From assembly GCA_038323835.1 (NCBI GenBank), contig JBBQHI010000005.1, positions 1 through 64,000 on the forward strand: DNA of 64,000 bases, in the 5' to 3' direction. This document shows, piece after piece, positions 22,544-32,400 of this stretch; within the stretch, counting starts at the first letter, position 1, and the number at the start of each line of letters is the position of its first letter. The stretch is from JACVRW01 sp038323835 (GTDB taxonomy: Bacteria; Actinomycetota; Thermoleophilia; Solirubrobacterales; Thermoleophilaceae). The position numbers and the translations under genes are program-made. The notes below the pieces were generated by a model. The model saw only the letters and a list, made by a program, of their open reading frames with translations. It searched no databases and was not told the origin of the DNA.

Positions 22544-24112
22544 CTACGGGCGGACGTCCAGCCTCACGGTGCGCTTCGCCGCTGCGCTGCCCCCGCGGCC
22601 CCTTCCTCCCACCAGCAGGCGGTAGCGCCCGGGCCGCAGTCCTCGCGATCCGATCACGATGGTGCTGACGCCGGGACGGAGCCGGCGCTGAAGTGTCCTG
22701 GCCGGCTTCCAGCCGTGCTTCACGCGACGGCTGAGGCGGAGCGTGACCGTGGCCCGCTCGCTGAGCACGAGGCGCAGACGCACGGCTTTCCGGCATCCAT
22801 GCCGGGCGCGGCGGCACATGCGCGCCCGCAGCAGGTGCGCGCGCGTGATCCGGAGCCCGCGGCGCTTGGCCGGGCTCTCCGGGGGGCGCGGCGTCAGGTC
22901 GCTCCGTTGCGGTCCGCTCGATGCCGGGCGCCGGCCACCGAACTCGTGGGCACCGGCGTCCGGAGGCCCGTTGCGGGTGAGGCCGTCGCGGTCGGTGGCC
23001 GGGCTGGTGGCCGGGTCGGCCTCGTTGATGGCCGCCGCCCCCGCCTTCAGGTGCCAGTCGTGGCCGCCCAGATCGACGAACTGGCTCTCCAGACCCGAGG
23101 CCGCCATGTCCGTCGAGCCGCACTTCCCTGTGCGCCACACATTGTGGGAATACGTCACCCCCGACTTGCACGACCACGCCTCCTGCTCGCCCAGGTTGTT
23201 CTGCACGCGCACGTTCGACAAAACCGACGGCTCGAAGATCAACGGCGACCCCAGCGTGTTGTTGCGGAACGTGAAGTTGTCCACCCGCGAGAGCCAATTC
23301 GGCACCATCACCGAGTAGTAGCCCTCACTCCCGTCCCACAGGCGCGTCTCCTCGAACACGTTGTTCTCCAGCAGCACATCACGCGGGTCCGGCCCCTGGA
23401 ACGTCGTGAAGAAGATGTCGAAGTAGGTGCAGTTGCGGAAGATGCTGTTGCGCACCACGAAGTCGCGCACGCCCCCCGCCCACATGCACTCCATGTGCAC
23501 CACGTCGTTCGTGGCCAGCGCATCGTGGAACACCACCCCGTCGAACATCAGACCCGTCGAGGCCGTCGCGCCCGAGATCTTCACCGTCGCGTCGTCGAAG
23601 TTCCCCCCGAAGCTGCCCCCCAGGAACTGGGTGTCATGAGCGTTGTTGATCCACAGCGTCTTCGCCGTGGGCCGCACCACGCGCACCCCGTGCACTGCCG
23701 CGCCACCATCGTCGACCGTCAACGAGCCGGTCTCGAAATCACGCACGGTCACGTAGCTCGCCCGGATATCCAAGGAGGAGAAGGACACCCGCGCGCCCGC
23801 CGCGGGCCGGAACTCCACCTGCGCCCCCGCCCGGCCGGAGACCGCCGCGATCGTTTGCGCCCCATAGGACCCGGGCCCCAGTTGCACGACGTCCCCTGGC
23901 GCCGCCTGCCGATAGGCAAAGCCCAGACTCCGGCACGCCGCCGACACCGACCCACAGGCGCCCGAATCCGAGCCCGACACCGACACGAACCGCGAACCCG
24001 CCCACCCGGCCGACGGAAACGCCAACCCCACGAGCACAACCACCAGCGCCACCGCTGACAGGCTTCCCGCGGTGGGTCGGCGTGCATACATGCGCGGCCG
24101 CAGATGAGCCAT
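22544..24112 (-). CDS. Secreted right-handed parallel beta-helix protein
   Basis: 522 residues. Signal peptide (SLSAVALVVVLVGLAFPSAG, cleavage near GWA-GS), then FVSVSGSDSGACGSVSAAC and FAYRQAAPGDVVQLGPGSYG, the usual start of bacterial pectate-lyase-like beta-helices. The coil repeats include VTVRDFETGSLTVDDGG, VRDFVVRNSIFRNCTYFDIF, DVLLENNVFEETRLWDG and VDNFTFRNNTLGSPLIF. The end DRDGLTRNGPPDAGAHEFG is typical of this class. The C-terminal 130 residues are Arg-rich with an Ig-like shape (RLVLSERATVTLRLSRR ... GRYRLLVGG). No clear lyase residues could be assigned; binding or cutting of the neighbouring polysaccharide is plausible. Confidence 0.8.
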   Translation of the reverse strand: MAHLRPRMYARRPTAGSLSAVALVVVLVGLAFPSAGWAGSRFVSVSGSDSGACGSVSAACRSLGFAYRQAAPGDVVQLGPGSYGAQTIAAVSGRAGAQVEFRPAAGARVSFSSLDIRASYVTVRDFETGSLTVDDGGAAVHGVRVVRPTAKTLWINNAHDTQFLGGSFGGNFDDATVKISGATASTGLMFDGVVFHDALATNDVVHMECMWAGGVRDFVVRNSIFRNCTYFDIFFTTFQGPDPRDVLLENNVFEETRLWDGSEGYYSVMVPNWLSRVDNFTFRNNTLGSPLIFEPSVLSNVRVQNNLGEQEAWSCKSGVTYSHNVWRTGKCGSTDMAASGLESQFVDLGGHDWHLKAGAAAINEADPATSPATDRDGLTRNGPPDAGAHEFGGRRPASSGPQRSDLTPRPPESPAKRRGLRITRAHLLRARMCRRARHGCRKAVRLRLVLSERATVTLRLSRRVKHGWKPARTLQRRLRPGVSTIVIGSRGLRPGRYRLLVGGRGRGGSAAAKRTVRLDVRP

Positions 24113-24303
24113 CGCTCGGTACGAGCACCTCTCGTTGTTTTTCTCGCGCAGATAAGGCGGCAGCTGCGCAACGATCCGTGTCGCATAGACGCCAAGCCAC
24201 CGACCAACTCGGTCGCTCCGCGGCGCGGGAGGTTACCCGGATCGGGCACACGGGGGAAGGGCGCGGGTAGCCCCTTGCACGCATCGGGCGTACGCTGGAG
24301 TGG

Positions 24304-25497
24304 ATGTCCCAGCCCACGGCACTGCCGGCAGAGGCCCCTGCCGCCGAGGGGCGCGACGTGGTTCTGTCCCTCTGCTTCGTCACCTGGGAGGACGGCCACC
24401 GGCGGGGCATGCACTTCCCACCCGACCGCCTGATCGAGGCCCTGCTGGCACACCCGCGCACGCGGCGCCTGCTGGTGGTGGACCCCTACCGGGACCGTCT
24501 GCGCACCTACGCCAAGCGCGCGCTCGGGCGCCGGCTCGACCCGGTGCGGTCGGAGGACCCCCACCGGGTGCGTCACCTGCGGCCCGTGCGCACGCGCGGG
24601 GTGACCGATCCCGTGCCGGTCGCGGACCTCGAGAGCCTGTACGGCGGCTGGGACACCCGTGTGGAGCGAGAGGTGCGGCGCGCCGGGCTCGAGCGTCCCG
24701 CCGTGATCACCACCAATCCCTTCGTCGCGGGATTCGCTCCGCTCCGCTGGGCGTCGGACGTGACCTACTACGTGTGGGACGACTGGGCCGCCCAGCCCGG
24801 CTACCGGCCCTGGTGGCCGGCGTTTCAGGAGAGCTACGACCGGGTCCGCACGCGCGGGCTGCGCGTATGCGCCGTCTCGGAGGAGATTCTCGAGCGCACG
24901 CGGCCGTCGGGCCCCACGCTGCTCGTTCCCAACGGGATCGACCCGGGCGAGTGGGACGAGCCCTCTCCCGCGCCGGACTGGTTCTCCGCGCTCCCCGGGC
25001 CGCGCCTCCTCTACGCGGGCACGCTGGACGCGCGCATCGACGCCGAGCTGGTGGCCGCCACCGCTCGCCGCTTCCCGGAGGGGTCGGTGGTCCTGGTGGG
25101 CGCGGTGGCGGACCCGGGGCATCTGGAGTCCCTGCACGCGCTCCCGAACGTCCACATCCGCCCGGCGGTGCCGCGAGCCGAGATCGCGGCGCTGATCGCC
25201 GCGGCCGACGCCTGCCTCGTCCCGCACGTACGCACCAAGCAGACGCTGGCCATGAGCCCGCTCAAGATCTACGAATACGTGGCCGCGGGCCGCCCTGTGG
25301 CCGCAGTGGACCTGCCGCCCATGCGCGACATCAGCCCGCGCGTGGTCCTCGTGGGCGAGGACGGCGACTACCCGTCCGCCGTGGCCCACGCGCTCCGGAT
25401 CGGGCCCGCCCCGGAGGACGAGCGGCGGGCGTTCCTGGAGCACAACTCGTGGAAGCGGCGCCACGACGAGCTGATCGCTCTGGCACTGCGACGCTGA
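24304..25497 (+). CDS. GT4-like glycosyltransferase
   Basis: 397 residues with a two-domain GT-B layout. The N-terminal half has VVLSLCFVTWEDGHRRGMHF and VTYYVWDDWAAQPGYRPWW; the C-terminal half has TLLVPNGIDPGEWDE, GPRLLYAGTLDARIDAEL, NVHIRPAVPRAEIAALIAAA, DACLVPHVRTKQTLAMSPLK and IYEYVAAGRPVAAVD, the donor-binding region (the usual E-x7-E is partly kept). A cytoplasmic or membrane-associated sugar transferase of the polysaccharide locus. The start ATG 24304 has TACGCT 7 nt upstream, which may be a leaderless -10. The stop is followed within 10 nt by a copy of the 49-bp palindromic repeat. Confidence 0.82.
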   Translation: MSQPTALPAEAPAAEGRDVVLSLCFVTWEDGHRRGMHFPPDRLIEALLAHPRTRRLLVVDPYRDRLRTYAKRALGRRLDPVRSEDPHRVRHLRPVRTRGVTDPVPVADLESLYGGWDTRVEREVRRAGLERPAVITTNPFVAGFAPLRWASDVTYYVWDDWAAQPGYRPWWPAFQESYDRVRTRGLRVCAVSEEILERTRPSGPTLLVPNGIDPGEWDEPSPAPDWFSALPGPRLLYAGTLDARIDAELVAATARRFPEGSVVLVGAVADPGHLESLHALPNVHIRPAVPRAEIAALIAAADACLVPHVRTKQTLAMSPLKIYEYVAAGRPVAAVDLPPMRDISPRVVLVGEDGDYPSAVAHALRIGPAPEDERRAFLEHNSWKRRHDELIALALRR

Positions 25498-25506
25498 AGC
25501 AGGAAA

Positions 25507-25555
25507 GCATGGCTGCGGTGCTCGCCTGATCACCGATCAGGCTGCGCTCCTCGCC
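25507..25555. repeat. Palindromic 49-bp repeat, family B, copy 1
   Basis: Starts GCATGGCTGCGGTGCTCGC, then CTGATCACCGATCAGG, and ends CTGCGCTCCTCGCC. The central GCCTGATC-ACC-GATCAGGC is a perfect hairpin. It matches 53369-53417 at 48 of 49 bases. Both copies sit just behind a stop codon on the plus strand (9 nt here). Confidence 0.85.
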
Positions 25556-25648
25556 CCGCCGCCTGCGCTTCCCAGACGTTAGTCCAGTACCGCACCGCCC
25601 GTTAGCCGTGACCTCGCGCAGAAGCCGCTGAGGGCCCTTTTTCGCACT

Positions 25649-25654
25649 TATAGT
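25649..25654 (+). promoter_or_regulatory. -10 box before the Wzz-like gene
   Basis: TATAGT at 25649-25654, 58 nt before the start codon, in a rare AT-rich patch (TTTTTCGCACTTATAGT). No clear -35. Confidence 0.4.
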
Positions 25655-25712
25655 GGCGCCGAGGCGTCCGTCGACGCACAGTCGGGGGCGCCTCCTTGCG
25701 ACTTCTCCCACC

Positions 25713-26621
25713 ATGAACCTGAACCAGCACGCCCGCGTCGTATGGAAGCACCGCACCGTGATGGCGGCCGGTGTGCTGATGGGGCTCGTGCTGGCCTTCC
25801 TCGCCGCATTCAGCTTCCCCGGCCTCGAGCGCCGCGGCACGGAGACCTGGCGCGGCGTGTCGAACATCCTCGTCACCCAGAAGGGATTCCCGGAGGGGCG
25901 GGTCACGCTCCCCGACCAGCCCGCGGCGGGCGCGGACGGCACGACCCAGAACGGCGCCGTCACCGGCAGCGGCACGGACTCCGGGAACGACAACTCCCAG
26001 AAGTTCGCCGACCCGAGCCGTCTCTCGAGCCTCGCTCTCCTGTACTCGGTGATCGCCCGCAGCGACCAGGTCCGGACCAAGGTCCCCGGCGTGGTCAGGC
26101 CGGGACAGATCAGCGCCGTGGCCCTCGACGCCACCGGCAACCGCACCACCTTCCTTCCCATCATCGAGCTGAGCACCACCGCGGACTCCGCGGAGGGCGC
26201 GGCCACGCTGAACCGTGAGGCCGCCGACGCCTTCAAGGGGCTGCTCGCCGCCGAGCAGGCGAAGGCCGGCATCGAGCCGAGCGAGCGCATCGAGCTGAAC
26301 GTGCTCGATCGCCCCTCGAACCCGACCCTCGTGCAGGGCCGCTCGATCACCTCCTCCGCGCTCGCCTTCATCCTCTGCATCGTCGGCGCCTTCGCGCTCA
26401 TCCATCTCCTCGAGGGGATGGCCATGCGCCTCGACGGGCTCTCGGTGCGTCCCGCGCACGAGCTGGACGGCCCCATCCCCGCCGCCGCGCCCGGCCCCAA
26501 CGGCGTCCACGCCCGCGGGACCACCAACGGTCACGGCTCGCATGAGCACGTGGTCAGTCCGACCATCCCGCACCAGCCCGGCCTCACCTCCGCCGCAGGC
26601 CGCCGCCGGGCCGGGGGGTGA
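25713..26621 (+). CDS. Wzz-like polysaccharide chain-length/co-polymerase protein
   Basis: About 302 residues. Two membrane spans bracket an outside domain: TVMAAGVLMGLVLAFLAAF near the start and SSALAFILCIVGAFALIHLL near residue 230. This is the layout of Wzz and capsular regulator (YveK/CapA-like) proteins. The N-terminal NQHARVVWKHR fits the family; the C-terminal 70 residues are a disordered Pro/Gly/His tail without a kinase domain. It should set chain length together with the O-antigen-ligase-like protein encoded directly after it, whose GTG overlaps the stop (GTGA). Start at ATG 25713; the frame is open to 25653, but a TATAGT box lies at that point. Confidence 0.75.
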   Translation: MNLNQHARVVWKHRTVMAAGVLMGLVLAFLAAFSFPGLERRGTETWRGVSNILVTQKGFPEGRVTLPDQPAAGADGTTQNGAVTGSGTDSGNDNSQKFADPSRLSSLALLYSVIARSDQVRTKVPGVVRPGQISAVALDATGNRTTFLPIIELSTTADSAEGAATLNREAADAFKGLLAAEQAKAGIEPSERIELNVLDRPSNPTLVQGRSITSSALAFILCIVGAFALIHLLEGMAMRLDGLSVRPAHELDGPIPAAAPGPNGVHARGTTNGHGSHEHVVSPTIPHQPGLTSAAGRRRAGG

Positions 26622-28669
26622 CCCCCACGCCCGCCGTCGCGCCCGCCGGTCATGACGACCGGGGGATGAGCGACGCCCGGGACGACACGCGCGCCCTCCA
26701 GTGGGTCCTGGGCACGATGATGGTCGTGGCCCTCGGCACCGCCGCGTTGCGGGCACAGGCCAACCCGATCCTCGGCCTCATGGCGATCGGCCTGGTGATC
26801 GTCGCCTTCCAGAAGTACCTGCTGGCGTGGCCCGTCGTGCTCGGCTACGTGCTCGTGGTCATCCTCTTCGTGCCGATCCGGCGCTACACGGTGGGCGGCG
26901 GCCTCCCCTTCCAGATCGAGCCCTACCGCCTCCTGATCGCCGTCGTGCTGTTCGGCTGGCTCCTCGCCGTGCTCGCGGACCCGAACACGCGCTGGCGGCG
27001 GATGAAGGTCGAGGGGCCCGTGCTCGCCTTCCTGTTCGTGGTGGCGCTCTCGCTCGGGCTGAACCTCCACCACCTGGTGTCCAGCGACCTCTCGGGGCCG
27101 GTGCTGAAGCAGCTCTCGTTCCTGGCCAGCTTCTTCCTCGTCATGTACTTCGTGAGCAGCGTGATCACCACGCGGCGCCAGCTGGACCGGCTGATCGTGC
27201 TGATGGTGGGCGGCGGCACCCTGCTCGCCATCTCGGCTCTGGTCGAGTGGCGGACGAACTACAACGTCTTCAACCACCTTCAGACCGTCGTCCCGATCTT
27301 CCACCTCGATCCCTCCAGCCTGGAGGGACCGGGCACCCGCGGCTTCCGGGTGCGGGCCTTCGCCTCCGCGCAACATCCGATCGCACTGGCCGCCGCCCTG
27401 GTGCTGCTCCTGCCGCTGGCGATCTACCTCTACCAGCGCCAGAACCGGTCGATGTGGATGGGCGCCGCGGCACTGCTGACCATGGGCGCGCTGGCCACCG
27501 GCTCCCGCACAACGGTTCTGATGCTCATGGCCGAGCTGATCGCGTTCCTGTGGATGAAGCGCAGGGAGACGGTGCGCCTGCTCCCGCTCCTGGTGCCGCT
27601 GATCGTGGCCTGCCAGGTCGTGATGCCGGGCACGCTCGGCACGTTCAAATCGGCGATCTTCCCGGAACAGGGGATCATCACCGAGCAGCAGGGTGGCGGC
27701 GAGTCGGGCAGCGGCCGGGTGGCCGATCTCGGCCCGGGCCTGGCGGAGTTCTCCAAGAAGCCGTTCTTCGGGACCGGCTTCGGCTCCCGGCTCACCAGTG
27801 AGCAGGACCCGAAGGTCAACGCTCGCATCCTCGACAACGAGTGGCTCGGGCTGCTGATCGAGGTCGGGGCCCTGGGCGTGCTCTCGCTGCTCTGGCTGTA
27901 CGGGCGGACCGTCCGCCGCCTCGGCCGGGCGGCCAGGATCGACGACGGGGACTACGGGTGGCTGATGGCGGGGCTGGCCGCGGCGATCGGCGGGTTTGCC
28001 GTGTCGATGTTCACCTTCGACGCCTTCTCCTTCATCCAGGTCACCTTCATGTCGTTCATCTTCCTCGGCTTCGCGGCCGTGGCGCTGCGGCTCGGCCCCC
28101 ACCACGAGCCCGACCAGCCGGCGCAGGACGAGCCCACGAGCCCGATGGTCACGGCAGTGGCGCTGCGGATGAGGAGCGCCGTGGCGAGCTGGGTCACGCC
28201 CTCCACCTCCTCGCCCACCGGGGGAGCCGCCGCCGTGAGCTCCGGCGGAGCGTTCGCGCTCAGCAGCGATCACCAGATGACCTCCTCCCTCTCGCCCCGT
28301 CACACGCCCGCACGGCCGCCGCTGCCCGCACCGGACCTGCGCCGCCCGGCGGCACCGCCGCCCGGCCCCTCGGCCACGAGTCGCCCGGCACCTGCGCCAC
28401 CGAGCCCCCGGGCGCCCGCCTCCCCGGTCCCGGAGCGCCCCACCCTCTCGACCCCGCTCCCCCCCTATCCGACCCTCTCGACACCGGTACCACCCCCCGC
28501 TCCCCCCGAGCCCCCGGCCACGGCTGCCCCCGAGCCCCCGCCCGCCGGGATCGACACTCGGCGCCCGGCCGGCCCCCCACGGCCGCAGCGCCACTCGGGC
28601 GGCACCGCGGCGGGTGCGCTGGCGGCAGCGGGCGCGCTGCGCTGGATCGTGCGCTCGTTCCGGCGCTGA
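26618..28669 (+). CDS. O-antigen ligase/polymerase-like (Wzy_C) membrane protein with long disordered tail
   Basis: 683 residues from GTG 26618. About ten hydrophobic spans occupy residues 20-490 (LGLMAIGLVIVAFQKYLL, LLAVLADPNTRW, FLASFFLVMYFVSSVITTRR, AAALLTMGALATGSRTTVLM). The conserved Wzy_C stretch has ATGSRTTVLMLMAEL, then a large outside loop and DNEWLGLLIEVGALGVLSLL. The family joins repeat units (Wzy) or transfers chains to a carrier (WaaL). The last 180 residues are Pro/Ala-rich (repeated PAPPSP, PPPAPPEPP), ending in GALRWIVRSFRR; this tail is unusual for the family. Coupled to the Wzz-like gene, so polymerase is the likelier role. Confidence 0.8.
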   Translation: MTPTPAVAPAGHDDRGMSDARDDTRALQWVLGTMMVVALGTAALRAQANPILGLMAIGLVIVAFQKYLLAWPVVLGYVLVVILFVPIRRYTVGGGLPFQIEPYRLLIAVVLFGWLLAVLADPNTRWRRMKVEGPVLAFLFVVALSLGLNLHHLVSSDLSGPVLKQLSFLASFFLVMYFVSSVITTRRQLDRLIVLMVGGGTLLAISALVEWRTNYNVFNHLQTVVPIFHLDPSSLEGPGTRGFRVRAFASAQHPIALAAALVLLLPLAIYLYQRQNRSMWMGAAALLTMGALATGSRTTVLMLMAELIAFLWMKRRETVRLLPLLVPLIVACQVVMPGTLGTFKSAIFPEQGIITEQQGGGESGSGRVADLGPGLAEFSKKPFFGTGFGSRLTSEQDPKVNARILDNEWLGLLIEVGALGVLSLLWLYGRTVRRLGRAARIDDGDYGWLMAGLAAAIGGFAVSMFTFDAFSFIQVTFMSFIFLGFAAVALRLGPHHEPDQPAQDEPTSPMVTAVALRMRSAVASWVTPSTSSPTGGAAAVSSGGAFALSSDHQMTSSLSPRHTPARPPLPAPDLRRPAAPPPGPSATSRPAPAPPSPRAPASPVPERPTLSTPLPPYPTLSTPVPPPAPPEPPATAAPEPPPAGIDTRRPAGPPRPQRHSGGTAAGALAAAGALRWIVRSFRR

Positions 28670-28701
28670 GCGCCGCGGCGTCAGGGCCGCGTGCGGACGT
28701 A

Positions 28702-28751
28702 GGTTGGAGAAACCAACCAATCGCGCCTGCTTTCGGACCGGCGGCTAGAAT
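28702..28751 (+). promoter_or_regulatory. Promoter and candidate operator of the second HxlR-type gene
   Basis: TAGAAT (28746-28751) lies 6 nt before the ATG at 28758, so the mRNA is probably leaderless. Upstream, GGTTGG-AGAAA-CCAACC (28702-28718) is a perfect inverted repeat ending just before the expected -35, a good place for autoregulation. Confidence 0.55.
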
Positions 28752-28757
28752 TCCCCC

Positions 28758-29423
28758 ATGGCCTCGAAGCGCACCTATGGGGACGCCTGCGGAATCGCCC
28801 GCGCCCTCGACCTGGTGGGCGAGCGCTGGGCGCTGATGGTCGTGCGCGAGCTCCTGCTGGGCCCGAAGCGCTTCACGGACCTGCGGGCCGGCCTCCCCCA
28901 CGTCAGCCCGGACGTGCTCGCACAGCGCCTCAGGGAGCTGGAGGAGGGCGAGATCCTGCGCCGGCGCAGGCTTCCCCCGCCCGCGGGCTCCCAGGTGTAC
29001 GAGCTCACCGCCACGGGAATGGCGCTGGAGCCGGTGGTGATCGCCCTCGGCCGCTGGGGCGGGGCCAACGCTCCGCCAGCCCCCGAGCGCGTCGGGATGA
29101 GCCTCGACTCGCACGTCATGTCGCTGCGCACCCTCTTCGACCCCGCCCTGGCCGGCGACTTCCGCACCAGTCTCGAGCTGCGGCTCGACGACCAGCGTTT
29201 CCGCGCCGACCTGGCCGACGGCCGGCTCGAGGTGGTGCGCGGCGAGGCCCGGGCGCCCGATGCCGTGGTGGAGACCGACCCGCCCACCTTCCTCGACCTG
29301 ATCCGCGGCCGGCGCGACCTGGGCGCGGCGCTCGCGTCGGGGGACGTCAGCCTCGAGGGCGACGAGCGCGCGGTGAGCCGGTTCCTCGGTCTCTTCCCGC
29401 TTCCGGCTCCCGCCGCCGCCTGA
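28758..29423 (+). CDS. HxlR-family transcriptional regulator, paralogue of the gene at 4747
   Basis: 221 residues with the same two-part design as the regulator at 4747. The winged helix contains YGDACGIARALDLVGERWAL, RELLLGPKRFTDLRAGL, LAQRLRELEEGEILRRRRL and QVYELTATGMALEPVVIALG. The C-terminal SCP2-like half has LELRLDDQRFRADLADGRL and VVETDPPTFLDLIRGRRDL ending SRFLGLFPLP. The two proteins are near-identical through much of the DNA-binding part and differ in the ligand half, so they may read related operators but different signals. A leaderless-type promoter and an inverted repeat lie directly upstream. It is convergent with the DMFase-like lipoprotein gene (9 nt gap). Confidence 0.87.
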   Translation: MASKRTYGDACGIARALDLVGERWALMVVRELLLGPKRFTDLRAGLPHVSPDVLAQRLRELEEGEILRRRRLPPPAGSQVYELTATGMALEPVVIALGRWGGANAPPAPERVGMSLDSHVMSLRTLFDPALAGDFRTSLELRLDDQRFRADLADGRLEVVRGEARAPDAVVETDPPTFLDLIRGRRDLGAALASGDVSLEGDERAVSRFLGLFPLPAPAAA

Positions 29424-29432
29424 CCGCGACGG

Positions 29433-32400
29433 CTAGCGGGTGAAGTAGCCGGTGGGCTGGAGCGTGTCGGACGAGAAGTCGCCCGAGACGACCGTGAACC
29501 ACCAGGACAGGTCCGACGCCGGCAGCCCGAACTCCGACCGGATGCCGCCGCCGAGCGAGGCCATGTAGCGCGCTCCCGGGGCCAGCGGCCGGCGCGGCGT
29601 GAGAACCACCCGCTCCGCTCCCGAGTCGTAGGTCACCACCGCCTCCACGGCGTCCCCGCCGTCGGGGGTGAGGGTGAAGGCCCGGCCGGTCACGGAGTCG
29701 GCGTCGAGCGGCTCGTCGAAGACCGCGGAAACGCTCGCATCGGGGCCCACGTGCGCGGCCCCGCTCGCGGGCGTGGTGCCCGTGACCTGCGGCGGCTCCG
29801 GGGCCGCGCCGGCCACGGTGAACGCCCAGGTGAGGCCGGGCAGGATTCCGCCGTCGGACGCCCGCACCCCGCTGAGGTGCACCGTGTAGGTGGCGGGGTC
29901 GAGGACGAAGTCCGGATGCAGGGTCGCGGCCTGCGAGGCGGGGTCGTAGCTCACCGCCGCCGGGATCGCTGCGCCCGCCGCGCCCGTGAGCCCGAAGCCC
30001 TTGGCGGTGATGCTCGCCGGGTCCGCCGGCCGCGAGAACGTGACGTGCACGTCCTGGGCCGGGGGCACGTCCACCGCTCCGGGCAGGGGCTCGCGCGCGG
30101 GCACGGCCAGGTCCAATCCGGTGGTGAAGGTCCACGACTCGCCCGTCACCGGCGTGCCGTCCACGGCGTGCAGCCCCGGGGTCAGGGTCACCCGGTAGGA
30201 GGTCGACTCGTCCAGCGGCGCGGCCGGAGTGAGGCGCACGGCTCGCGTGGCCGGGAGGTAGTCCACCCGGGCGGCCAGTGCGCTGCCGCCGCCGGCCGGG
30301 CGCAGCCTCACTGTCTCGCCGCTCACGGTGCGGGGTGCGAGGGGCCTGTCGAAGCTTGCGCTCACGCCGGCGTCCGTGGCCACCTCGGTGGCATCGGGAG
30401 AGGGGCTCCGGGAGCTGACGCGGGGCGCGGTGCCCCTGCCGGTGGTGAAGCGCCACGAGGTGGCCGCCGGGGGGCGGTCGCCGGCCCAGCTCTTCACGTC
30501 GGTGTCCACGGTGGCCGTGTAGTCGCTCATCGGGTCGAGCGCGCGGCTCAGGGTGAGGGCCACCTTCTCGTCGGCGTTGTCCACGGCGACGCCGTCCACC
30601 GGAACGCTCTCCCCGTCGGCGCCGGTGACGCTGAAGTCCCCCGCGGCCACCGACTTCGGATCGAGCTGGCGGTCGAAGCTGACCACGAGCGGCTCGTCGG
30701 CCTTCGCGGCGGCGGCTCCGTCCGAGGGCACGGTGGCGCGCACCGCCGGTGCGCCGCCGCTGTCCAGCTGGATGTTCCCGGCCGGCGTGGTGGGTGTGGC
30801 GCCCATGTCGCTCAGGATGTTCACCGTCGCCTGCTGGATGCGCACGTCGGGCGTGCCCTGGCCGTGCTGGTTCTTGGCCAGCCCGCGCCACCAGTGATTC
30901 GTGCCGGTGGAGAAGACGTACGCACCGCTCGACGCCCGGTAGATCGTGGCCGTGGCCGTGGTGTCTCCCTGCGTGGTGAAGGCGCCGTTGCCCTGGATCA
31001 GCCCTCCGGTCACCGGCGATCCCGCCACCGTGGTGACCCCGGCGGGCTCGGACCCGTTGGCAGCCCGCGCATCCCACTCCCAGCCCACGAGGTCGGTGCC
31101 GATGTCGGCCGACGTGCCCGCGGGCAGCGAGGCCAGCGACGTGTGCCGCCAGACGCGGTTCTGGCCCTGGGCCGCGGACACCTGGAGCGGGAAGAAGGTG
31201 TTCGGGTTGTCGCCCACGTACATCTGGCCGACCAGCTGGTTCTCGGGCCGGTTGGGCCCGGCGGGGTCGCGCCAGGTGGAGGTGGGAGTGCCGCTCGGGT
31301 CCACCGGGCCGCTCTCCACGGTCTTGTAGCCGATCATCAGCCGGTTCGGGTTGCCCGACTGCGGGCCGGCGGCAAATCGCACGCGCCAGTAGGCCGCGTT
31401 GGCTCCAGAGAAGAACAGCGAGGTGCCGCTTGCGCGGGCCGCGATGGCCGCGTCGAACATCTCCGTCGACCAGTACTCGTCGTGGGCGCCCGAGATGAAG
31501 ACCCGGTGATTCTTCAGCTGCGCGCCGTTCGAGTGGATGTCCTCGGAGGCGACGTAGGTCAGGTCATACCCCTGCGCCTCGAGCCAGCTCACCTCGGCCA
31601 CGTCGGTGCGCCCGTACCAGTCGTGCGCGAACGCGCCCTCGGTGGGCTGCGAGTAGGGCCGGTCGAAGGACACCTCGATCGCCCGGTTGGCGCCACTGAT
31701 GGTGGCCGGGGCGTCGCTCAGGTACGTGTAGAGGGACTTCCCGCCGAAGCGGTCATAGGCCTGGTAGGACGCGGTGGGCACGCCGTAGAGCACGTCGGAG
31801 CTGCTGCCGTCATTGCGCACCACCAGCGGAATCACGCTGGCGTTCCCGTTGTCCTCGCGCACGAGCTTCAGGAAGTAGGTGCCCGAGGTCCAGTCGCTGG
31901 TGGTGGTCACCGTGGCCACGCTCGCCCACTGGCCGCAGTCCACCAGGCCGGTGGTACCGGGCTCGCGAACGCAGCCCGGCGGGCGCGAGCCGTCCAGGCC
32001 CGGGATCACCGAGACGAGCCGGCCCTGCGATCCCCCGTAGTAGCCCGTCCGGTAGATCTCGAGGTGGTACGGGGTCCCCGAGTCGGTGGCAGTGCGGATC
32101 TGCACGCTGTCGCCGGCGTTCACGCTCGAGGCCGAGGCGTAGCCCTCGATTCCGTTGTTGAAGGTCCCCGCGCCGTCGGTGACGCTCCAGTCCGTGGTGC
32201 CCGGGAAGCAGTTCTCGACCACGATCCTGTTCCCGGTGGAGCACGATCGGGCACGCGGCGTGCTCTTGGCGAGCTGGCCCGAGCCGGAGCTGCCGGCCGA
32301 GTTGGCCGCGCGGACGGCGTAGAAGTAGGCGGTGCCGTTCTGGGCGGTGGTGTCCACGAAGGTGGTGGCGCTCAGGTTGGCCGGGCTGATCTTCTGGGTG

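Noticed and set aside
24113..24303. Possible riboswitch leader of the beta-helix gene
   Set aside because: GC stems are present, but no conserved motif of GEMM, cobalamin, SAM or ydaO type could be found.
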